64,000 nucleotides of DNA from Nocardioides luti (GTDB taxonomy: Bacteria; Actinomycetota; Actinomycetes; Propionibacteriales; Nocardioidaceae), in assembly GCF_014212315.1 (NCBI RefSeq), contig NZ_JACKXE010000001.1, positions 2,046,001-2,110,000 of the forward strand. Direction: 5' to 3'. The notes beneath the pieces are model-generated. The model made no database searches. It was given only the letters and a program-made list of their open reading frames with translations, and was not told where the DNA came from. This document shows positions 42,787 to 51,270 of this stretch, piece by piece. The position numbers and the translations under genes are program-made. Position 1 is the first letter of the stretch; each line of letters starts with the position of its first letter.

Positions 42787-43962
42787 TCAGCCTGCGCAGT
42801 CGCCCGTCGAGACCTCGGCGGTGTTGATCGTGCCGGCCGCGGCGCTCTTGGCGACCTGGTCGGCCGTCAGCGCGTAGCCCGTCTGCTGGTCGGTGACCGA
42901 GGCGGCGAAGACGACGCCCGTGACGTCGCCGGCCGAGGAGACGATCGGGCCGCCGGAGTTGCCGGGCCGCACCAGGCCGCGCAGCGAGAACACCTCGCGG
43001 ATCACGGTGCCGTTGCCGTAGATGTTGGGTGAGCGGAGCCGCTGCTCGGAGCGGATCCGGCCGGGCTCCACGTCGTACGGCCCGTCCTGGGGGTAGCCCA
43101 GGATCGCGGCGTCGTCGCGCGGCGCCGCGCTGTCGTCGAAGTCGAGGTGGGGCGTGTCGCCGCTGTCGAAGCTGAGCACCGCGACGTCGATGTCGGGGTT
43201 GTAGTAGACGACCGTGGCCGGCACCGAGGAGTCGCCCGAGAAGATCTCGGGGTCCTTCACCCCGGCCACGACGTGCGCGTTGGTCATCAGCCGGTCGTCG
43301 GAGTAGACGAACCCGGAGCCCTCGACGCCCCGGCCGCAGGAGTTCGTGCCCCGCACCTTGAGCACGCTGGCCGCAGCGCGGACCACGTCGGGGTCCTTGA
43401 GCATCCGGCGGTTGCCGGGCTTGACCTCGACGATCCGCTCCGGGGCGAACGGCTCGAGGTAGCGCGGGAAGAAGCTGGTGCCGACGACGTTGTTGAAGGC
43501 CTGCAGGACGCTCCCGGCCGAGGCCGGCAGGGCCGTGTCGACCTTGCCCAGGACCGTGGAGCCCCGGACCAGCGGGGTGACGGACCCGATCCGGGTGCCG
43601 GAGATCGCGACGCCGAGCGCCCAGGCCACCAGCAGGACGGCGACGGCGGACAGCGCGGCGCCGCCGACCGCGTCGAGGGCGCGGATCGGCTGCCAGGTGA
43701 TCTTGTCGCGGATCTTGGCGCCGAGGAACTGCAGCAGCGCCTGGCCCAGCGAGGCCGAGAGGATCACGATGAAGAGCGCGCCGAGCGAGACCACGAGCGA
43801 CGGGGTCGCGTCGCCGAGCGCGATCGGCGCGAGCCAGACGCCGAACAGGCCGCCCAGCAGCAGCCCGGCGGTGGCGAAGGCGCCGGTCACGAAGCCCTGC
43901 CAGTAGCCCGAGAGGGCGTAGGCCAGGACCAGGACGACCAACAACCAGTCGAGCAGGTTCAC
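42787..43962 (-). CDS. marP: MarP-type membrane-anchored serine protease
   Basis: A 391-residue protein. Residues 1-125 are four CvpA-like membrane helices, and residues 185-391 are a chymotrypsin-like periplasmic protease with triad His230 (TNAHVV), Asp259 (DIDVAVL) and Ser336 (RPGNSGGP). Cys209 and Cys389 stand where M. tuberculosis MarP (Rv3671c) has its regulatory disulfide. MarP guards against acid and oxidative stress by cleaving the cell-wall hydrolase RipA. It overlaps the Nudix gene by four bases. Confidence 0.94.
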   Translation of the reverse strand: MNLLDWLLVVLVLAYALSGYWQGFVTGAFATAGLLLGGLFGVWLAPIALGDATPSLVVSLGALFIVILSASLGQALLQFLGAKIRDKITWQPIRALDAVGGAALSAVAVLLVAWALGVAISGTRIGSVTPLVRGSTVLGKVDTALPASAGSVLQAFNNVVGTSFFPRYLEPFAPERIVEVKPGNRRMLKDPDVVRAAASVLKVRGTNSCGRGVEGSGFVYSDDRLMTNAHVVAGVKDPEIFSGDSSVPATVVYYNPDIDVAVLSFDSGDTPHLDFDDSAAPRDDAAILGYPQDGPYDVEPGRIRSEQRLRSPNIYGNGTVIREVFSLRGLVRPGNSGGPIVSSAGDVTGVVFAASVTDQQTGYALTADQVAKSAAAGTINTAEVSTGDCAG

Positions 43963-44681
43963 CGGCGTTCCTCGAATCGGGTGTTGGTCGGGACGTCCCG
44001 GACGCAGGGCTCACCCTGCAGCATGTAGCCCGGCAGGTCACGCTGCGGCGCGTCGGGGACCTCCGAGGTCCAGCCCAGGAAGTCGAAGAGCCGCGAGATG
44101 ATCCCGGCCGTGAAGCCCCAGAGGATCACGTCCTTGTCGTCGCCGATGAGGAAGCCGGGGCCGAGCCAGCCGCTGGGGTGGCGTACGGCGATCCGGTGGG
44201 CCGGGTCGACCAGCTCGCTGATCGGGACGCGGTAGACCGCGTGCACCTCGTCGGGGTCGACGACGTCCACCGGCGAGGGCTCGCGCCACCAGCCGAGGAT
44301 CGGGGTGACCGCGAAGTTGCTCGGGGGCAGCCACAGCTCGGGCAGCTCGGCGAAGACCTCGACGCCCGCGGGGTCGAGCCCGGTCTCCTCCCAGGCCTCG
44401 CGCAGGGCGGCCTCGCGAGGGGTCTCCCCCTCGTCGATGGAGCCGCCGGGGAAGGACACCTGCCCCGGGTGCGAGCGCATGTGGTGGGCGCGCTCGGTGA
44501 GGAGCAGGTCGGGACCGTCGGGGCCCTCGCCGAAGAGCATCAGCACCGCGCCGTACCGGCCGTCGTGGTCGTCGGGCGGCATGAAGCGGGTCAGGTCGTG
44601 GACGGTGATGGACTGCGCGCCCTCCTCGACCGGCCGCAGCCAGTCGGGCAGGCCGCCCGGCCCACCGGCGGACGCGCTCAC
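43959..44681 (-). CDS. Nudix hydrolase, CoA pyrophosphatase type
   Basis: A 240-residue protein. The Nudix box GGSIDEGETPREAALREAWEETGL (here cited by its ends, residues 79-102) is complete, and the preceding HHMRSHPGQVSFPGG is the UPF0035-type signature of CoA diphosphatases. It would split CoA to phosphopantetheine and 3',5'-ADP. The GTG start at 44681 overlaps the tlpA stop. Order nth-tlpA-nudix-marP equals Rv3674c-Rv3671c. Confidence 0.9.
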   Translation of the reverse strand: MSASAGGPGGLPDWLRPVEEGAQSITVHDLTRFMPPDDHDGRYGAVLMLFGEGPDGPDLLLTERAHHMRSHPGQVSFPGGSIDEGETPREAALREAWEETGLDPAGVEVFAELPELWLPPSNFAVTPILGWWREPSPVDVVDPDEVHAVYRVPISELVDPAHRIAVRHPSGWLGPGFLIGDDKDVILWGFTAGIISRLFDFLGWTSEVPDAPQRDLPGYMLQGEPCVRDVPTNTRFEERR

Positions 44682-45295
44682 AGGTCGGTCCCGAGGGCGT
44701 CGTTCACGAGGTCCACGAGCTGCTGCTCGGAGGTGATCTCGACGAACTCGCGGTGCACCACCGTGCCGTCCGCGTCGACCACCGCGAGGAACGGCAGGCC
44801 CCCGATCCGGGGGATCGCGCCCTGACCGCTGAGCGAGTCGTCCGGGTCGGCCAGCAGCGGGTAGGTGACCCCGCTGGTCGCCGCCAGGTCGAGCGCCGCG
44901 CCCGGCTGCACGTCCTGCCAGTCCACGCCGAGCACGGACACCTCGTCGCCGTGGTCCTCGAAGAACTTCTGGTAGATCGGCAGCTCGCGCCGGCACGGCC
45001 CGCACCAGGACGCCCAGAGGTTCACGATCATCGGGCCGCGCAGCGTGGACAGGTCGACGTCGGCGCCGCCACCGAGGCAGGGCAGCGTGATCGCGGGCAG
45101 CCCGTCCGTGGCGGGCTCCGCCGAGCCGGCGGCGCAGTCGGGGATCCGGGTCTCGGCCTTGGCCGTCCGCAGGGCGGGGGTGTCGACGTCCACGCCCGAC
45201 CCGCCGGCCTTCGGAGCGGCGTCCGGCGAGCAGCCGGACAGCACCAGCACGGCGGCGGCCAGCGCGGCCCCCACGGCGCCGGCGGTGCGCCTCAC
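44678..45295 (-). CDS. Thioredoxin-like (TlpA/ResA) lipoprotein
   Basis: A 205-residue exported protein with a lipobox LVLSGC (Cys22) after a hydrophobic signal. The thioredoxin fold carries the active-site WCGPC (Cys98/Cys101) in [15 protein letters not shown]. The cis-Pro is in IGGLPF. Two further Cys residues (54 and 73) could pair. It should act as a thiol-disulfide reductase on the outer face of the membrane, possibly keeping neighbours such as the MarP disulfide in order. GTG 45295 overlaps nth. Confidence 0.9.
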   Translation of the reverse strand: MRRTAGAVGAALAAAVLVLSGCSPDAAPKAGGSGVDVDTPALRTAKAETRIPDCAAGSAEPATDGLPAITLPCLGGGADVDLSTLRGPMIVNLWASWCGPCRRELPIYQKFFEDHGDEVSVLGVDWQDVQPGAALDLAATSGVTYPLLADPDDSLSGQGAIPRIGGLPFLAVVDADGTVVHREFVEITSEQQLVDLVNDALGTDL

Positions 45296-45996
45296 GCGCG
45301 CCCCTCGGTCCGCACCAGCTTGGCAGCGGCCTCCGGGTCCGTCGGGCCCTCGCCGTACGCCGGGCAGAGGCGTGCCAGCGGGCACGCCCCGCACGCCGGC
45401 TTCTGCGCGTGGCAGCGGCGCCGACCGTGCCAGATCAGGTGGTGGCTGAGCATGGTCCAGTCGCGCTTGGGGAAGAGCGCCCCCACGGCGTGCTCGACCT
45501 TGACCGGGTCGGTCTCCTCGGTCCAGCCGAAGCGGCGGGCCAGGCGACCGAAGTGGGTGTCGACGGTGATCCCGGGGACGTCGAAGGCGTTGCCCAGCAC
45601 GACGTTCGCGGTCTTGCGGCCCACGCCGGGGAGCTTGACCAGGTCCGCCAGGCGTCCCGGGACCTCGCCGCCGTGGTCCTGGACGAGCGCCGCGCTCAGC
45701 TTCAGCAGCGACTCGGTCTTGGCCCGGAAGAAGCCCAGCGGCCCGACGATGCCCTCGAGCGCCTCGCGGTCGGCGGCCGCCATCGCGGCCGGCGTCGGGT
45801 AGGCCGCGAAGAGCGTCGGCCGCACCGCGTTGACCCGCTTGTCGGTCGTCTGCGCCGACAGGACGGTGACGACGAGGAGCTCGAAGGCGTTGTCGAAGTC
45901 GAGCTCGCAACGGGCGTCGGGGTAGGTTTCGGCCAGCACCCGGTCGATCTTGCGGGCGCGGCGGACGAGGCCGGTCCTGGTTTCGACGTGGGGCAC
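45292..45996 (-). CDS. nth: Endonuclease III (DNA glycosylase/AP lyase)
   Basis: A 234-residue base-excision repair enzyme removing oxidised pyrimidines. The helix-hairpin-helix is [12 protein letters not shown] with catalytic Lys128, the catalytic Asp is Asp146 in [11 protein letters not shown], and the 4Fe-4S cluster ligands are C-X6-C-X2-C-X5-C in [20 protein letters not shown] 45996 is preferred: it gives the family length, while the longer frame reads into the crp promoter. First gene of the nth-tlpA-nudix-marP operon; divergent from crp. Confidence 0.95.
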   Translation of the reverse strand: MPHVETRTGLVRRARKIDRVLAETYPDARCELDFDNAFELLVVTVLSAQTTDKRVNAVRPTLFAAYPTPAAMAAADREALEGIVGPLGFFRAKTESLLKLSAALVQDHGGEVPGRLADLVKLPGVGRKTANVVLGNAFDVPGITVDTHFGRLARRFGWTEETDPVKVEHAVGALFPKRDWTMLSHHLIWHGRRRCHAQKPACGACPLARLCPAYGEGPTDPEAAAKLVRTEGRA

Positions 45997-46057
45997 GCAG
46001 GCCAGCCTACGGCGCCCCGCCGACGGACAACCGGGCCCGACTTCCCGCACGCGGTGG

Positions 46058-46086
46058 TTCCTGTGACCTATCCCACTGGTTAGGAT
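46058..46086 (+). promoter_or_regulatory. crp promoter with a possible Crp half-site in the spacer
   Basis: TTCCTG (46058-46063) and TAGGAT (46081-46086) are 17 bases apart. TGTGA-CCTATC-CCACT at 46062-46077 has one perfect and one poor half of the Crp consensus and fills the spacer, a place where binding would repress. The leader also holds CGACCAC/GTGGTCG at 46113-46130. Confidence 0.4.
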
Positions 46087-46148
46087 CGGGCCACGCCCGT
46101 GTGGGGCGGCCTCGACCACGGGAGTGGTCGTCGATCTGAGGAGGACTC

Positions 46149-46826
46149 GTGGACAACGACGTACTGCGTCAGGCGCCGCTGTTCAGCGCTCTCGACGACG
46201 AGGCGGCCACCGCGCTGCGCTCGTCGATGTCCGAGAGCCGGCTGCGCCGCGGCGACGTGCTGTTCCACGAGGGAGACTCCGGCGACAAGCTGTACGTCGT
46301 CCTCGACGGCAAGGTGAAGCTCGGCCGCACCTCCTCCGACGGCCGCGAGAACCTCCTCGCCATCCTCGGCCCCGGCCAGATGTTCGGCGAGCTCTCGCTC
46401 TTCGACCCCGGCCCGCGCTCCGCGACCGTCACCGCGGTGACCGACGCCTCCTTCGCGTCGCTCTCCCACGAGGACCTGCTCCGCTGGCTCGAGGGGCGCC
46501 CGATGGTGGCCCGCGGCCTGCTCAGCCAGCTCGCCGGCCGGCTCCGCAAGGCCAACGACGTCGTGGCCGACCTGGTCTTCTCCGACGTGCCCGGCCGTGT
46601 GGCCAAGGCGCTGCTCGACCTCGCCGACCGCTTCGGCCGCACCGCCGACGACGGCGTGCACGTCCACCACGACCTCACGCAGGAGGAGCTCGCCCAGCTG
46701 GTCGGCGCCTCCCGCGAGACCGTCAACAAGGCGCTCGCCGACTTCGCCTCGCGCGGCTGGCTGCGCCTCGAGCCCCGCTCGGTCGTGATCATGGACGTCG
46801 AGCGCCTGGCGCGTCGCGCCCGCTGA
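46149..46826 (+). CDS. crp: Crp/Fnr-family regulator (Rv3676/GlxR type)
   Basis: A 225-residue protein. The cyclic-nucleotide domain holds [15 protein letters not shown], with the Glu and Arg-Ser expected to bind cAMP phosphate and ribose; a long C-helix follows. The helix-turn-helix [24 protein letters not shown] ends the protein. GTG 46149 follows GAGGA. In actinobacteria this regulator controls carbon use, respiration and whiB/rpf genes. A nearly consensus site lies before the acetate operon in this window. Confidence 0.95.
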   Translation: MDNDVLRQAPLFSALDDEAATALRSSMSESRLRRGDVLFHEGDSGDKLYVVLDGKVKLGRTSSDGRENLLAILGPGQMFGELSLFDPGPRSATVTAVTDASFASLSHEDLLRWLEGRPMVARGLLSQLAGRLRKANDVVADLVFSDVPGRVAKALLDLADRFGRTADDGVHVHHDLTQEELAQLVGASRETVNKALADFASRGWLRLEPRSVVIMDVERLARRAR

Positions 46827-46913
46827 CCTCCGGGTCCTCCGAAAAGATTTCTGCACCCGGGTGACCCCCGGAGCCCCCGGCGCACGCGTCGTACGAGGTG
46901 AAAGGGGGCCCGG

Positions 46914-47417
46914 GTGCCAGCATCTCCAGCCGAGGACGCGTTCCACGCGTTCGTCGTCGCACGCACCCCCGCCCTGTCGCGCACGGCGTACCTCCTCACC
47001 GGGGACGCCCACCTCGCGGAGGACCTCGTGCAGGCTGCACTCTTCAAGGCGGCGCGGGCCTGGGACCGCATCGAGGACTCCCCCGAGGCCTACGTCCGGC
47101 GCATCCTCTACACGCAGAACGTCTCGTGGTGGCGCTCGCGGCGGCACGTCCGCGAGACCGCGCTGGCGTCGTACGACGCCCCGTCGGCCACGCCGGACAC
47201 CGACCTGCGCCTGACGCTCGAGCAGGCGCTGGCCCGGCTCACGACGCGGCAGCGGACCGTGCTGGTGCTGCGGTTCTTCGAGGACCTGACCGAGGTGCAG
47301 GTCGGCGACGTGCTCGGGATCGGCTCCGGGACCGTCAAGTCGATCACCCGCCAGGCCCTGGGCCGGCTGCGGACGCTCACGCCGGAGCTGGCCGAGCTGA
47401 TCGGGGAGCCGTCGTGA
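46914..47417 (+). CDS. SigE-family ECF-type RNA polymerase sigma factor
   Basis: A 167-residue sigma factor. Region 2 is AYLLTGDAHLAEDLVQAALFKAARAW and region 4 is LTTRQRTVLVLRFFEDLTEVQVGDVLGIGSGTVKSITRQALGRLR (parts). It belongs to the SigE-family (about 170 residues) common in Streptomyces and Nocardioides. GTG 46914 follows AAAGGGGG. Its stop overlaps the GTG of a membrane protein that should restrain it. Confidence 0.9.
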   Translation: MPASPAEDAFHAFVVARTPALSRTAYLLTGDAHLAEDLVQAALFKAARAWDRIEDSPEAYVRRILYTQNVSWWRSRRHVRETALASYDAPSATPDTDLRLTLEQALARLTTRQRTVLVLRFFEDLTEVQVGDVLGIGSGTVKSITRQALGRLRTLTPELAELIGEPS

Positions 47418-48796
47418 CCGGCCGTCTCGCGGACGAGCTGGCCCGGGTGGCCGAGCGCGCGCCGGTCGTCGAGGTCCCGCCCGACACCTGGGCCCGGGCC
47501 CGTCGCTCGCGGTCCCGCGACCGCGTCCTCGTGGTGGCCGCCGTGGCGGCCGTCCTCGCCCTGGTCGGCGGGGTCGCCCTGCTGCCGCGGCTCGACCCGT
47601 CGGTCCCGGTGGCGGACGGGTCGGGCGGGTCAGGCGTCCCCGCCGTGCCGAGCCAGGTCTGGGGCGTGCCCGAGCGGCTCACCCAGCAGCGCGAGGACGG
47701 GTCCTGGTCGAGCGACCGGGTCGAGTCCGACCTCGCGATCGGGCGCGGCGCCGTCGCGTTCGTGACGCCAGCCGGGCTCCCCGTCGTCGTCGGCGCCGAC
47801 GACGGCGCCTACCACCTGCTCGACCTGCCGGGCTTCCTGGGCAACGCGGCGCTGACCCGCGGGCAGACGGTGGGGCTGACACTCTCACCCGACGGGCGAC
47901 AGCTGGCCTACGGCTGGTCCGGGCCGGTCCCGGACTCCGACGCCACCCCGATGCCGAGCGGGGTCCGCGTGCTCGACCTCGACACCGGCGACGTGCGCAC
48001 GATCGCCCTCAGCGGCGGACGCGGCATCCAGGTCGACCGGCTCACCTGGTCGCCGGGCAGCTCGTGGCTGGTCTGGCAAGGCCGCGTGGCGACGTACTGG
48101 ACGGGGATGTCATCGACCTACCGCAGCGAAGCCGCAGGCCGGATCGCCCCGGGGGCCGCCACCTCCGTGGAGGTCCCGACCGACAACCAGGAGGCGGTCA
48201 CGGCCGTCGACGACGACGGCGTGGTGAGCCGGTTGACCACCCGGCGCGTGACCACGTGGGACGGGCGGCCCCTGTCCAGCCGGCGGGTACGGGGCGTCCA
48301 GCCGGTCGCCGCTGCCGCCGTGCAGCCGTCGGGTGGACTCGCCGTGGTCGGCACCGAGTTCGGCACCGAGGGCATCACGTCGGTCGACGTCGCGACCGGG
48401 GACACGGTCACGCACCGCTACCTCGCCGGTCTCTACCCCGCCGGCGCCGACAACGTCCCGCTCGGCTGGATCGACGACGACCTGCTCGTCGCGCTCGTGA
48501 CCCCGGAGACGGCTCCTGACGAGAGCGGTGTCCCCGCCCGGCAGGTCGTGGTGACGACGCCGCGCCGCAGCGCGACGTCGACCTACCGGATCGTGGCCCG
48601 CGTCGACCAGGCCGTCCCGGACTCGCTCAGCGTCGCGGTCGACCTGATGACCCTCGCCCGCCCGACGGTCGAGCGCCCGGAGCCGGACTGGCCCTGGTCG
48701 GACGAGCGGCTCTCGCTCACGATCGGCCTCGGTGTCGCGGGCGTGCTCTCGGTGCTCTGGGGGATCCGCCAGCTCTGGCGCCGACGCGCCCTGTAA
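47414..48796 (+). CDS. Membrane partner of the SigE-family factor, propeller-like extracytoplasmic domain
   Basis: A 460-residue protein translationally coupled to the sigma gene. Residues 1-40 are cytoplasmic and basic, a membrane helix lies at about 42-60, and a 350-residue outer domain shows repeated LSPDGRQLAYGW- and LTWSPGSSWLVW-type blades, as in TolB/WD40-like propellers. A second hydrophobic helix near the C-terminus (LTIGLGVAGVLSVLWGI) ends in RRRAL. There is no zinc-binding anti-sigma motif. Position and topology suggest an unusual anti-sigma or sensor; the proof is lacking. Confidence 0.75.
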   Translation: MTGRLADELARVAERAPVVEVPPDTWARARRSRSRDRVLVVAAVAAVLALVGGVALLPRLDPSVPVADGSGGSGVPAVPSQVWGVPERLTQQREDGSWSSDRVESDLAIGRGAVAFVTPAGLPVVVGADDGAYHLLDLPGFLGNAALTRGQTVGLTLSPDGRQLAYGWSGPVPDSDATPMPSGVRVLDLDTGDVRTIALSGGRGIQVDRLTWSPGSSWLVWQGRVATYWTGMSSTYRSEAAGRIAPGAATSVEVPTDNQEAVTAVDDDGVVSRLTTRRVTTWDGRPLSSRRVRGVQPVAAAAVQPSGGLAVVGTEFGTEGITSVDVATGDTVTHRYLAGLYPAGADNVPLGWIDDDLLVALVTPETAPDESGVPARQVVVTTPRRSATSTYRIVARVDQAVPDSLSVAVDLMTLARPTVERPEPDWPWSDERLSLTIGLGVAGVLSVLWGIRQLWRRRAL

Positions 48797-48862
48797 CGCG
48801 GTGTCCACGTCACTGGGGCGGTGCTGCAACGCCCCCTCCGGGACGTGGACACCGCGTTACAG
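48791..48862. terminator. Perfect 21-bp inverted repeat shared by two convergent genes
   Basis: The arms 48791-48811 (starting CTGTAACGCGG) and 48842-48862 are exact inverse copies. An inner GGGGCG/CGCCCC stem lies between them. The left arm contains the stop codon of the sigma-partner gene and the right arm the stop codon of the metallo-beta-lactamase gene. It can end transcription in both directions. Confidence 0.85.
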
Positions 48863-49678
48863 CGGACCCGCGCCCCGCTCCGCCAGGTAGGCCAGCTGGG
48901 CGCGGACGGAGAGCTCAGCGGCACCCCACAGGACCGGGTCGACGTCGGCGTACACGATCTCGACGACCGCGCGCGGCAGGGCCTCGGCGGCGAAGCCCTC
49001 GGGGTGCGGTTCGTCGCGCAGGGTGGCGACGGCCGCCTCGACCTGCTCGAGCCGCTGGCGGCGGTGCGCGACGTAGAAGTCCAGGGCGCCCAGGGCGTCG
49101 TCGATGACCGGGCCGTGCCCGGGCCAGATGCCGGCGAGCTCGTGCTCGGAGGCGAGCGCGTGCAGCCGGTCCAGCGAGTCGAGGTAGGCGCCGAGCCGGC
49201 CGTCCGGGTGTGCCACGACCGTGGTGCCGCGCCCCAGCACGGTGTCGCCGGTGAGGACGACGCCGTCGCCGGGCAGGTGGAAGGACAGCGAGTCGGCGGT
49301 GTGGCCGGGCGTCGCGACGACCCGCACCTCGAGCCCGTCGACCTCCACGACGTCGCCGTCGCCGAGGCCCTCCGAGCCGAGGCGGTACGCCGGGTCCAGG
49401 GCGCGCACGCCGCACCCGACCCGCTCCGCGAACTCGCGCGCTGCCTCGGCGTGGTCGTGGTGGTGGTGGGTCAGCAGCACGACGCCGACGTCGCCGGCGG
49501 CCTCGGCCACCGCGTCCAGGTGCGCCAGGATCGACGGCCCCGGGTCGACGACGACCGAGCGCCGGGCGCCCGGCTCGCGGAGCACCCAGGTGTTGGTGCC
49601 GTCGAGCGTCATCAGGTCGGCGTTCGGGGCGAGCACGCACCGGCCGCGCTCGCCGAAGGTCCCGCCGGCCCAGCTCAT
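48857..49678 (-). CDS. Metallo-beta-lactamase-fold hydrolase
   Basis: A 273-residue enzyme with the metal motif THHHHDHAEAA (HXHXDH), the second-sphere His in VVATPGHTADS, Asp in LTGDTVLG and His in WPGHGP. All metal ligands are present, so a two-zinc active site is expected. Glyoxalase II/LACTB2-like length. ATG 49678 overlaps the Nudix stop (ATGA) and is preferred over an upstream start. Equivalent of Rv3677c, next to crp. Confidence 0.92.
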   Translation of the reverse strand: MSWAGGTFGERGRCVLAPNADLMTLDGTNTWVLREPGARRSVVVDPGPSILAHLDAVAEAAGDVGVVLLTHHHHDHAEAAREFAERVGCGVRALDPAYRLGSEGLGDGDVVEVDGLEVRVVATPGHTADSLSFHLPGDGVVLTGDTVLGRGTTVVAHPDGRLGAYLDSLDRLHALASEHELAGIWPGHGPVIDDALGALDFYVAHRRQRLEQVEAAVATLRDEPHPEGFAAEALPRAVVEIVYADVDPVLWGAAELSVRAQLAYLAERGAGPL

Positions 49679-50541
49679 GCGCGCCGCTCGGCCACCAGCG
49701 GCCGCAACCGGTCGGGCATCGACAGCGTCCACGCGTCGCCGAGCGGCTCGACCGACGGCGTGAACATCTCCACCGAGCGCGAGCGCGCCACCTCGAGCAC
49801 CTCCTCGGGGCCGGCGTGCGTGCCGATCTCCATCGAGGTGAGGTACGTCGGGGGCATCATCGCCAGCTCACCGGCGTCGGCCCGGTCGGCGGCCGCGCGC
49901 GCCGGCAGCCAGGTGACCGAGGAGGACTCGGACGAGACGTCGCGGGTGACCTGCCCGGCGGGCAGGGCCGCCGCGAAGAACCAGGTGCGGTACCTCTTGG
50001 GCTCGAAGACCGGCGTCAGCCAGGCGTCCCAGACGCCGAGCAGGTCCGTGCGCAGCACCAGGCCGCGCCGGTTGAGGAAGTCGGTCATCGACAGCTCACG
50101 CGACTCGAGGGCGACCCGGTCGGCCTCCCAGTCGTCCGGCGTCGTGTCGGCGACGACCGAGGTCTCCGACGTGCCGGCGAGCAGCACCCCGGACTCCTCG
50201 AACGTCTCCCGCACGGCCGCGCAGACCAGCGCCCGCGCGGTCTCCTCGTCGCACCCGAGCCGGGCGGCCCAGTCGACCGGGGACGGCCCGGCCCACCCGA
50301 CGGTGGTGTCAAAGTCGCGCGGGTCGACCCCGCCGCCGGGGAAGACGTACATCCCGCCCGCGAAGTCCATCGAGACCTGCCGCCGCATGTAGTAGACCTC
50401 GGGCCCGTCCGGGGACGGGCGCATCAGGATCACCGTGGCGGCGTTGCGCGGCTCGGCCGCCGCGCGGGTGCCGTCCGCGAACTCCCTCGCCACCTCGACG
50501 AGCCCCTCGGGCAACGGCACCGGCGGCAGCGGGATGCGCAC
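49675..50541 (-). CDS. Nudix hydrolase, NUDT19-like
   Basis: A 288-residue protein. The Nudix box is interrupted: VFPGGGVDPRDF is separated by about 30 residues from AAVRETFEESGVLLAG, an insertion typical of the NUDT19/RP2 branch, some of which cleave CoA esters. It lies between ridA and the metallo-beta-lactamase gene, four bases after ridA, one operon. Confidence 0.88.
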   Translation of the reverse strand: MRIPLPPVPLPEGLVEVAREFADGTRAAAEPRNAATVILMRPSPDGPEVYYMRRQVSMDFAGGMYVFPGGGVDPRDFDTTVGWAGPSPVDWAARLGCDEETARALVCAAVRETFEESGVLLAGTSETSVVADTTPDDWEADRVALESRELSMTDFLNRRGLVLRTDLLGVWDAWLTPVFEPKRYRTWFFAAALPAGQVTRDVSSESSSVTWLPARAAADRADAGELAMMPPTYLTSMEIGTHAGPEEVLEVARSRSVEMFTPSVEPLGDAWTLSMPDRLRPLVAERRA

Positions 50542-50545
50542 CGAC

Positions 50546-51004
50546 TCAGACCTCGACCATGATCTCGACCTCGACGGGCGCGTCGAGCGGGAGCACCGGG
50601 ACGCCGACGGCGGACCGCGCGTGCACGCCGGCCTCGCCGAAGACGCTGCCGAACAGCTCCGAGGCGCCGTTCGCGACCAGCGGCTGGCCGGTGAAGTCCG
50701 GCGTCGAGGCGACGAAGGCGACGACCTTGACGATCCGCTTCACCAGCGACAGGTCGCCGATCTCGGCCTTGACGGCGGCGATCGCGTTGAGCGCGCACTG
50801 CTGCGCGCAGGCGATGGCCTCCTCCTGGGTGACCTCGCCCCCGACCTTGCCGGTCACCATCAGCTCGCCCGAGCGCATCGGCAGCTGTCCCGAGGTGAAG
50901 ACGTAGTTGCCGGTCCGCACCGCGGGGACGTACGCCGCCACGGGCTTGGCCACCTCGGGCACGGACAGGCCGAGCTCGGCCAGGCGCTCCTCGGGACTCG
51001 TCAT
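50546..51004 (-). CDS. RidA-family protein (YjgF-like)
   Basis: A 152-residue protein of the longer RidA subgroup. The key Arg is found near residue 130 in ARSAVGVPVLPLDAPVEVEIM, with GQLPM and NAIAAVKA in the expected order. RidA enzymes hydrolyse reactive enamines/imines made by PLP enzymes. Equivalent of Rv3678c. It follows DUF4177 by one base and starts with ATG 51004. Confidence 0.9.
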   Translation of the reverse strand: MTSPEERLAELGLSVPEVAKPVAAYVPAVRTGNYVFTSGQLPMRSGELMVTGKVGGEVTQEEAIACAQQCALNAIAAVKAEIGDLSLVKRIVKVVAFVASTPDFTGQPLVANGASELFGSVFGEAGVHARSAVGVPVLPLDAPVEVEIMVEV

Positions 51005-51005
51005 C

Positions 51006-51164
51006 TCAGGCCTCCAGCGGGCGCTTGAAGTAGCCCACGAGGTTCTCCGGGTTCATCCCCGGAGCGACCTGCACCAGCTCCCAGCCGTCGGCCCCGAAGT
51101 TGTCCAGGATCTGCTTCGCCGCGTGCGTGAGGATCGGCGCTGTCAGGTACTCCCACTTGGTCAT
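51006..51164 (-). CDS. DUF4177 small protein
   Basis: A 52-residue protein starting MTKWEYLTAPI with GADGWELVQV in the middle and YFKRPLE at the end, the DUF4177 pattern. Function unknown. Shorter than common size limits but its family resemblance and position at the head of the ridA operon make it sure. Confidence 0.85.
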   Translation of the reverse strand: MTKWEYLTAPILTHAAKQILDNFGADGWELVQVAPGMNPENLVGYFKRPLEA

Positions 51165-51232
51165 GCCCGGGACTCTACCCAGCCCCGGCCTCCCGCCGGC
51201 AGCGACGCTGCAGCGGACGCCGTCTCCCCGAA

Positions 51233-51263
51233 TTGACCTCAAGTCGGGTTGAAGTCCTACCGT
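51233..51263 (+). promoter_or_regulatory. MerR-type promoter (19-bp spacer with dyad) of the MFS gene
   Basis: TTGACC (51233-51238) and TACCGT (51258-51263) are 19 bases apart, longer than the normal 17. The spacer and its edge hold CTCAAG and GTTGAAG, a TCAA/TTGA dyad like those bound by MerR/SoxR regulators. The start codon lies eight bases after the -10, so the message is leaderless. Confidence 0.5.
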
Positions 51264-51270
51264 CGGTGAC

